From Bacteroidetes bacterium UBA6063 (GTDB lineage: Bacteria; Bacteroidota; Bacteroidia; NS11-12g; UBA9320): a DNA stretch of 10,936 nt. The position numbers and the translations under genes were made by a program. Shown in pieces: positions 8,532 to 10,936 of this stretch. Within the stretch, counting starts at the first letter, position 1; every line of letters begins with the position of its first letter. Where the stretch lies: NCBI GenBank assembly GCA_002428905.1, contig DIYD01000344.1, positions 1-10,936 of the forward strand, in the 5' to 3' direction. Below the pieces are notes generated by a model. The model was given only the letters and a program-made list of their open reading frames with translations. It was not told where the DNA came from and made no database searches.

Positions 8532-9611
8532 ATGATTAAAAAACTATATATATCAATCCTGGTTGCACTAAGCGGTTCACTTGCGTTTGCAGGTAACCCA
8601 GATCGTATCGGACAGGCGGGTGCAACACAATTGTTAATCAATCCATGGGCTCAAACCAGTGGTTTCGGATGGGCAGCAGTAGCGAATGTTCGTGGTCTGG
8701 AGTCTACCTTCTTCAATGTTGGTGGCCTGGCACATTCAAAGAGAACAGAACTTGGTTTTTCAAATACCAACTGGTTAGCTGGTTCAGGAATCCAGATTAA
8801 TGCATTTGGTTTCTCTCAGTCACTCGGTGGTGAAGGTGTTTTAGGTCTTACAGTAATGACTATGGACATGGGCGAGATTGAGGTGACAACAGTAGAACAA
8901 CCTGGTGGTGGATTGGGTACAATCAACCCACAGAATACGAACATTGGTTTGGCTTATGCCAAGCGATTTACTCAAAGTATTTCTGGTGGTGTTTTGGTAC
9001 GTGTTCATTCAGAGGCTATACCTAACGCTAGCGTGCAGGGAATTGCTATTGATGCGGGTATCCAGTACACGGAGACCAGTGATAAGAGTGACAAGTTGAA
9101 GAAAGACGACATCAAGTTCGGTATCAGCATGAAAAACGTTGGACCGGATGCGAGCTACTCCGGTGACGGTGTTACCTTTAAGGCGACCAACCCGAACAAT
9201 GATGTACAACAGTCGTTCTTGTTCCGTACAGCAGATTTCGGTTTGCCTACATTAATCAACATTGGTGCTTCTTATGACATGCGATTAGACAAAACGAAAG
9301 AAACGTATAATCACCGATTTACTCCAGCTGTTAACTTCACGTCAAATGCATACACACGTAATCAGTTGACCGTTGGCGCTGAATACGGATTCAAAGACAT
9401 TTTCATGTTACGTGGAGCGTATGCGTATGAGCAAGGCATCTTTAATGCAGATGAGCGTACAACGGCTTTTACTGGCCTTGTGGGTGGTTTCAGTATTGAG
9501 TTGCCCATGAGCAAAACATCCGACAACATTTTTGCTGTAGATTACTCCTACAGACATAGTAATCCTTTCAGTGGGTCGCACGGTATTGGAGTGCGAATCC
9601 TGATTGACTAA
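8532..9611 (+). CDS. PorV/PorQ-family outer-membrane beta-barrel protein
   Basis: This is a 359-residue member of the PorV/PorQ (UPF0164) family of FadL-like outer-membrane barrels. The ATG at 8532 follows an AAAGGAAAAC purine stretch, the only clear Shine-Dalgarno-like site in the operon. The signal peptide ends AFA at residue 20, giving a mature start GNPDR. Family hallmarks follow: RIGQAGATQLLINPWAQTSG (about 25-44), then GLESTFFNVGGLAHSKRTELGFSN-type sequence, where FFNVGGLA matches the family's conserved N-P/G-loop near the first strands. The remainder alternates short amphipathic strands and glycine turns up to the final strand GVRILID. In T9SS the housekeeping PorV receives cargo from the translocon by binding its C-terminal domain. 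This copy lies 35 bases after a gene for a likely cargo and is more probably an operon-specific paralogue than the general PorV, which is usually encoded with other T9SS genes. Its binding partner is inferred from position only. Confidence 0.9.
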   Translation: MIKKLYISILVALSGSLAFAGNPDRIGQAGATQLLINPWAQTSGFGWAAVANVRGLESTFFNVGGLAHSKRTELGFSNTNWLAGSGIQINAFGFSQSLGGEGVLGLTVMTMDMGEIEVTTVEQPGGGLGTINPQNTNIGLAYAKRFTQSISGGVLVRVHSEAIPNASVQGIAIDAGIQYTETSDKSDKLKKDDIKFGISMKNVGPDASYSGDGVTFKATNPNNDVQQSFLFRTADFGLPTLINIGASYDMRLDKTKETYNHRFTPAVNFTSNAYTRNQLTVGAEYGFKDIFMLRGAYAYEQGIFNADERTTAFTGLVGGFSIELPMSKTSDNIFAVDYSYRHSNPFSGSHGIGVRILID

Positions 9612-9653
9612 GCGCAATCCCCGAAAAGGAAAGAGGAAGAAAAATAAAATATT

Positions 9654-9661
9654 TATCTTTG
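9654..9661 (+). promoter_or_regulatory. Putative -7 promoter box for greA
   Basis: TATCTTTG matches the Bacteroidota -7 consensus TAnnTTTG exactly and is followed by CA, as is common in these genomes. The region about 20 bases upstream is purine-rich (around 9624-9640) and has no TTTG -33 box, so recognition would rest on the -7 element and A-rich upstream DNA. Transcription would start near 9667-9669, right at the base of the hairpin described next, leaving a leader of about 60 bases before the greA ATG at 9727. Confidence 0.6.
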
Positions 9662-9666
9662 CATGG

Positions 9667-9702
9667 CATTGCATCAGCTAACCGCTGGTGCAATGTTTGT
9701 TT
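9667..9702 (+). terminator. Strong hairpin in the greA leader, possible attenuator or terminator
   Basis: CATTGCATCAGC (9667-9678) and GCTGGTGCAATG (9684-9695) form a 12-bp stem with a single T-G wobble and a five-base loop TAACC. TTTGTTT (9696-9702) follows directly. It is the only strong hairpin between the end of the PorV-like gene and greA, so it may end transcription of the upstream operon. Because it lies downstream of the putative greA promoter it could also end or stabilise transcripts starting there. The interrupted T-run makes termination efficiency uncertain. Confidence 0.5.
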
Positions 9703-9711
9703 AAGCAAACA
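9694..9711 (+). repeat. Second small inverted repeat in the greA leader
   Basis: TGTTTGT (9694-9700) can pair with GCAAACA (9705-9711) around a TTAA loop, with one T-G wobble. Its left arm uses the last two bases of the larger hairpin and its T-rich tail, so the two structures compete in part. Confidence 0.35.
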
Positions 9712-9726
9712 CTAAATTTAGGCGTT

Positions 9727-10200
9727 ATGGCAGAAGTAAATTACATGTCGCAAGAAGGTTACGATAACCTTAAACAAGAGATCGAACACCTTAAAATGGT
9801 TGAGCGTCCGCGCATCTCTAAGCAGATCGCTGAAGCACGAGACAAAGGTGATTTATCGGAGAACGCAGAATACGATGCAGCAAAGGAAGCACAGGGATTG
9901 CTAGAGCTCAAGATTTCTAAACTGGAAGAGTCATTAGCAAATTCCAGAATACTCGATACATCTAAGCTAGACCTGTCTAAAGTTGGTATTTTGAGTACGG
10001 TTAAAGTGCTTAATAAGAAGGTGAACAAAGAAATGGTGTACACCATTGTTGCCGAAAAAGAGGCGAACCTTAAGGAAGGAAAAATCTCCATTAAATCGCC
10101 CATTGGCAAGGGACTGGTAGGTAAAAAAGTAGGAGAGGTCGCCGAAGTTACAGTACCAGCAGGTGTTATCCCGTTTGAGATCTTAGAGATTACGGCATAA
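9727..10200 (+). CDS. greA: Transcription elongation factor GreA
   Basis: GreA (157 residues; the family is usually about 158) enters the secondary channel of RNA polymerase and stimulates cleavage of the backtracked transcript's 3' end, rescuing arrested complexes. The ATG at 9727 gives MAEVNYMSQEGYDNL, the standard start; the upstream in-frame GTG at 9688 would add 13 residues encoded inside the leader hairpin and is rejected. Residues 1-75 form the antiparallel coiled coil, with the tip motif DKGDLSENAEYDAAKE (39-54) carrying the acidic residues Asp42 and Glu45 that position the catalytic magnesium. Residues from about 80 on form the C-terminal FKBP-like domain (SIKSPIGKGLVGKKVGE, then the closing FEILEI). 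The stop codon overlaps the start of the next gene by one base (TAATG), so translation of the two is probably coupled. Confidence 0.97.
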   Translation: MAEVNYMSQEGYDNLKQEIEHLKMVERPRISKQIAEARDKGDLSENAEYDAAKEAQGLLELKISKLEESLANSRILDTSKLDLSKVGILSTVKVLNKKVNKEMVYTIVAEKEANLKEGKISIKSPIGKGLVGKKVGEVAEVTVPAGVIPFEILEITA

Positions 10201-10598
10201 TGGCGAGTATCTTTTCTAAAATTGTAGCCGGTGAAATACCGTGTTATAAGGTTGCTGAGACCGAAGATTTCCTTGCATTTTTAGATGTGTTCCCAATTCG
10301 AAAAGGACACACGCTTGTCATACCAAAAAAGGAAGTAGACTACATTTTCGATTTGGATGATGAAACGTATGCCGGGTTGCACATGTTTGCTAAGATTGTT
10401 GCAAAAGCAGTTGAAAAAGCCATACCGTGTAAGCGTATTGGAACGGCCGTGATTGGCCTGGAAGTACCCCATACCCATATTCATTTGGTTCCTATTAATT
10501 CGGTGGCAGATATTGATTTTTCGCAGCCCAAGCTGAAGTTCAGTGAAGAGGAAATGAAGACTATTGCTGCCGCAATACAATCGCACTTGAAAGATTAG
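10200..10598 (+). CDS. HIT-family nucleotide hydrolase
   Basis: A 132-residue cytoplasmic histidine-triad protein of the HINT-like branch, which hydrolyses phosphoramidate or related bonds on the alpha phosphate of purine nucleotides. SIFSKIVAGEIPCYKV (3-18) is the usual N-terminal signature, LDVFPIRKGHTLVIPK (28-43) forms the nucleotide-binding strands, and the triad is PHTHIHLVP with His91, His93 and His95; His93 is the expected nucleophile. The zinc-binding CxxC seen near the N-terminus of some relatives is replaced by SxxS, so this version is probably zinc-free. Its ATG shares a base with the greA stop, and it likely depends on the greA promoter. Its physiological substrate is not known. 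The TAG stop is directly adjacent to the stop of the opposing ruvC gene. Confidence 0.95.
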   Translation: MASIFSKIVAGEIPCYKVAETEDFLAFLDVFPIRKGHTLVIPKKEVDYIFDLDDETYAGLHMFAKIVAKAVEKAIPCKRIGTAVIGLEVPHTHIHLVPINSVADIDFSQPKLKFSEEEMKTIAAAIQSHLKD

Positions 10599-10936
10599 TT
10601 ACTTCACCCGATCCGGATTGTCGCTTAAAAACGCGTTCCAGCTGTTGTACGATTTTTTGCCTATTTCGGGTTTTCCGCCCTGGAAGTAATGGCAGACTGC
10701 TGCGGCCATTCCGTCTGTGGCATCTAAATTCTTTGGGATTTCATCAAACTTCAGTAAGCTCTTAAGTAAAGCAGCAACCTGCTCTTTGCTCGCATTTCCA
10801 TTTCCGGTTATACTTTGCTTGATACGCTTAGGGGCGTATTCGAAGATGGGGATATCCCGATGCAGACCTGCAGCCATAGCAACACCTTGTGCCCTTCCCA
10901 GTTTTAACATACTCTGTACATTTTTTCCAAAGAAAG
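10599..10936 (-). CDS. ruvC: Holliday junction resolvase RuvC (5' end missing)
   Basis: This is the C-terminal 111 codons of RuvC (whole protein about 185 residues), running off the right edge. RuvC is a dimeric nuclease that resolves Holliday junctions with RuvAB during recombination repair. The visible part reads GKNVQSMLKLGRAQGVAMAAG, matching the helix after the second catalytic acid, then YAPKRIKQSITGNGNASKEQV, the conserved DNA-contacting segment, then LDATDGMAAAVCH, whose two aspartates (codons 10724-10722 and 10715-10713) are the third and fourth catalytic acids. The first two (Asp7 and Glu66 in E. coli) lie beyond the window. The C-terminal SYNSWNAFLSDNPDRVK ending is typical of Bacteroidota RuvC. 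The in-frame ATG at 10910 is internal and not the start. It converges on the HIT gene with no bases between the two stop codons. Confidence 0.95.
   Translation of the reverse strand, partial: FFGKNVQSMLKLGRAQGVAMAAGLHRDIPIFEYAPKRIKQSITGNGNASKEQVAALLKSLLKFDEIPKNLDATDGMAAAVCHYFQGGKPEIGKKSYNSWNAFLSDNPDRVK

Noticed and set aside
9688..9726. GTG start giving a 170-residue GreA
   Set aside because: The added residues fall within the leader hairpins and are absent from the family; the ATG at 9727 gives the normal length.
9759..10109. 116-codon open frame on the minus strand within greA
   Set aside because: It is a shadow of greA, serine- and leucine-rich as antisense frames of coiled-coil genes tend to be, with no recognisable domain.
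10611..10618. ATCCGGAT palindrome near the HIT/ruvC junction as a bidirectional terminator
   Set aside because: It is a short perfect palindrome without a loop or T-runs on either side, inside ruvC coding sequence.
1..10936. tRNA or rRNA genes, CRISPR array, insertion sequence or integration site
   Set aside because: I saw no cloverleaf-like sequence, spaced direct repeats, transposase-like frame or terminal inverted repeats; the flanks are housekeeping genes.

Overview
The window looks like chromosomal DNA from a member of the Bacteroidota, probably a Flavobacteriia-type marine or freshwater lineage (the lineage is an inference). The evidence is a TonB-dependent receptor with an N-terminal carboxypeptidase-regulatory-like domain, a PorV/PorQ-family outer-membrane protein, a giant secreted protein with a C-terminal domain resembling type IX secretion (T9SS) cargo tails, A-rich and mostly Shine-Dalgarno-poor start regions, and promoter elements of the Bacteroidota type (TTTG, about 20 bp, then TAnnTTTG).

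Layout. Bases 2-730 are the 3' part of a D-2-hydroxyacid dehydrogenase gene of the phosphoglycerate-dehydrogenase type, cut by the left edge. A hairpin at its very end plus a T-run looks like its terminator, and the same T-run supplies the -33 box of a promoter for the next operon. Bases 814-9611 hold three same-strand genes with 24- and 35-base gaps: an Oar-like TonB-dependent receptor (1246 aa), a 1305-aa secreted protein of unknown function with a T9SS/FlgD-like C-terminal domain, and a 359-aa PorV/PorQ-like barrel protein. Bases 9612-9726 are a regulatory gap with a good -7 box followed at once by a strong hairpin. Bases 9727-10598 encode greA and a HIT-family hydrolase that overlap by one base (TAATG). 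Bases 10599-10936 are the 3' part of ruvC on the minus strand, meeting the HIT gene stop-to-stop with no spacer. All gaps are under 120 bases, so there is no long non-coding stretch.

How the genes may work together. The three-gene operon is the centre of interest. In T9SS, PorV binds the C-terminal domain of cargo leaving the SprA/Sov translocon and carries it to the attachment machinery. Here a PorV paralogue is encoded directly after a large protein with such a tail, and both follow a TonB-dependent receptor. None of the three shows a lipoprotein signal, so this is not a SusC/SusD pair. A plausible reading is a dedicated surface-assembly or uptake module: energised barrel, large extracellular partner, and private shuttle or anchor. 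I recognise the sequence style of all three from other Bacteroidota genomes but know of no assigned function. The flanking genes (dehydrogenase, greA, HIT, ruvC) are ordinary housekeeping genes, which suggests the trio sits in the core chromosome and not on a mobile element.
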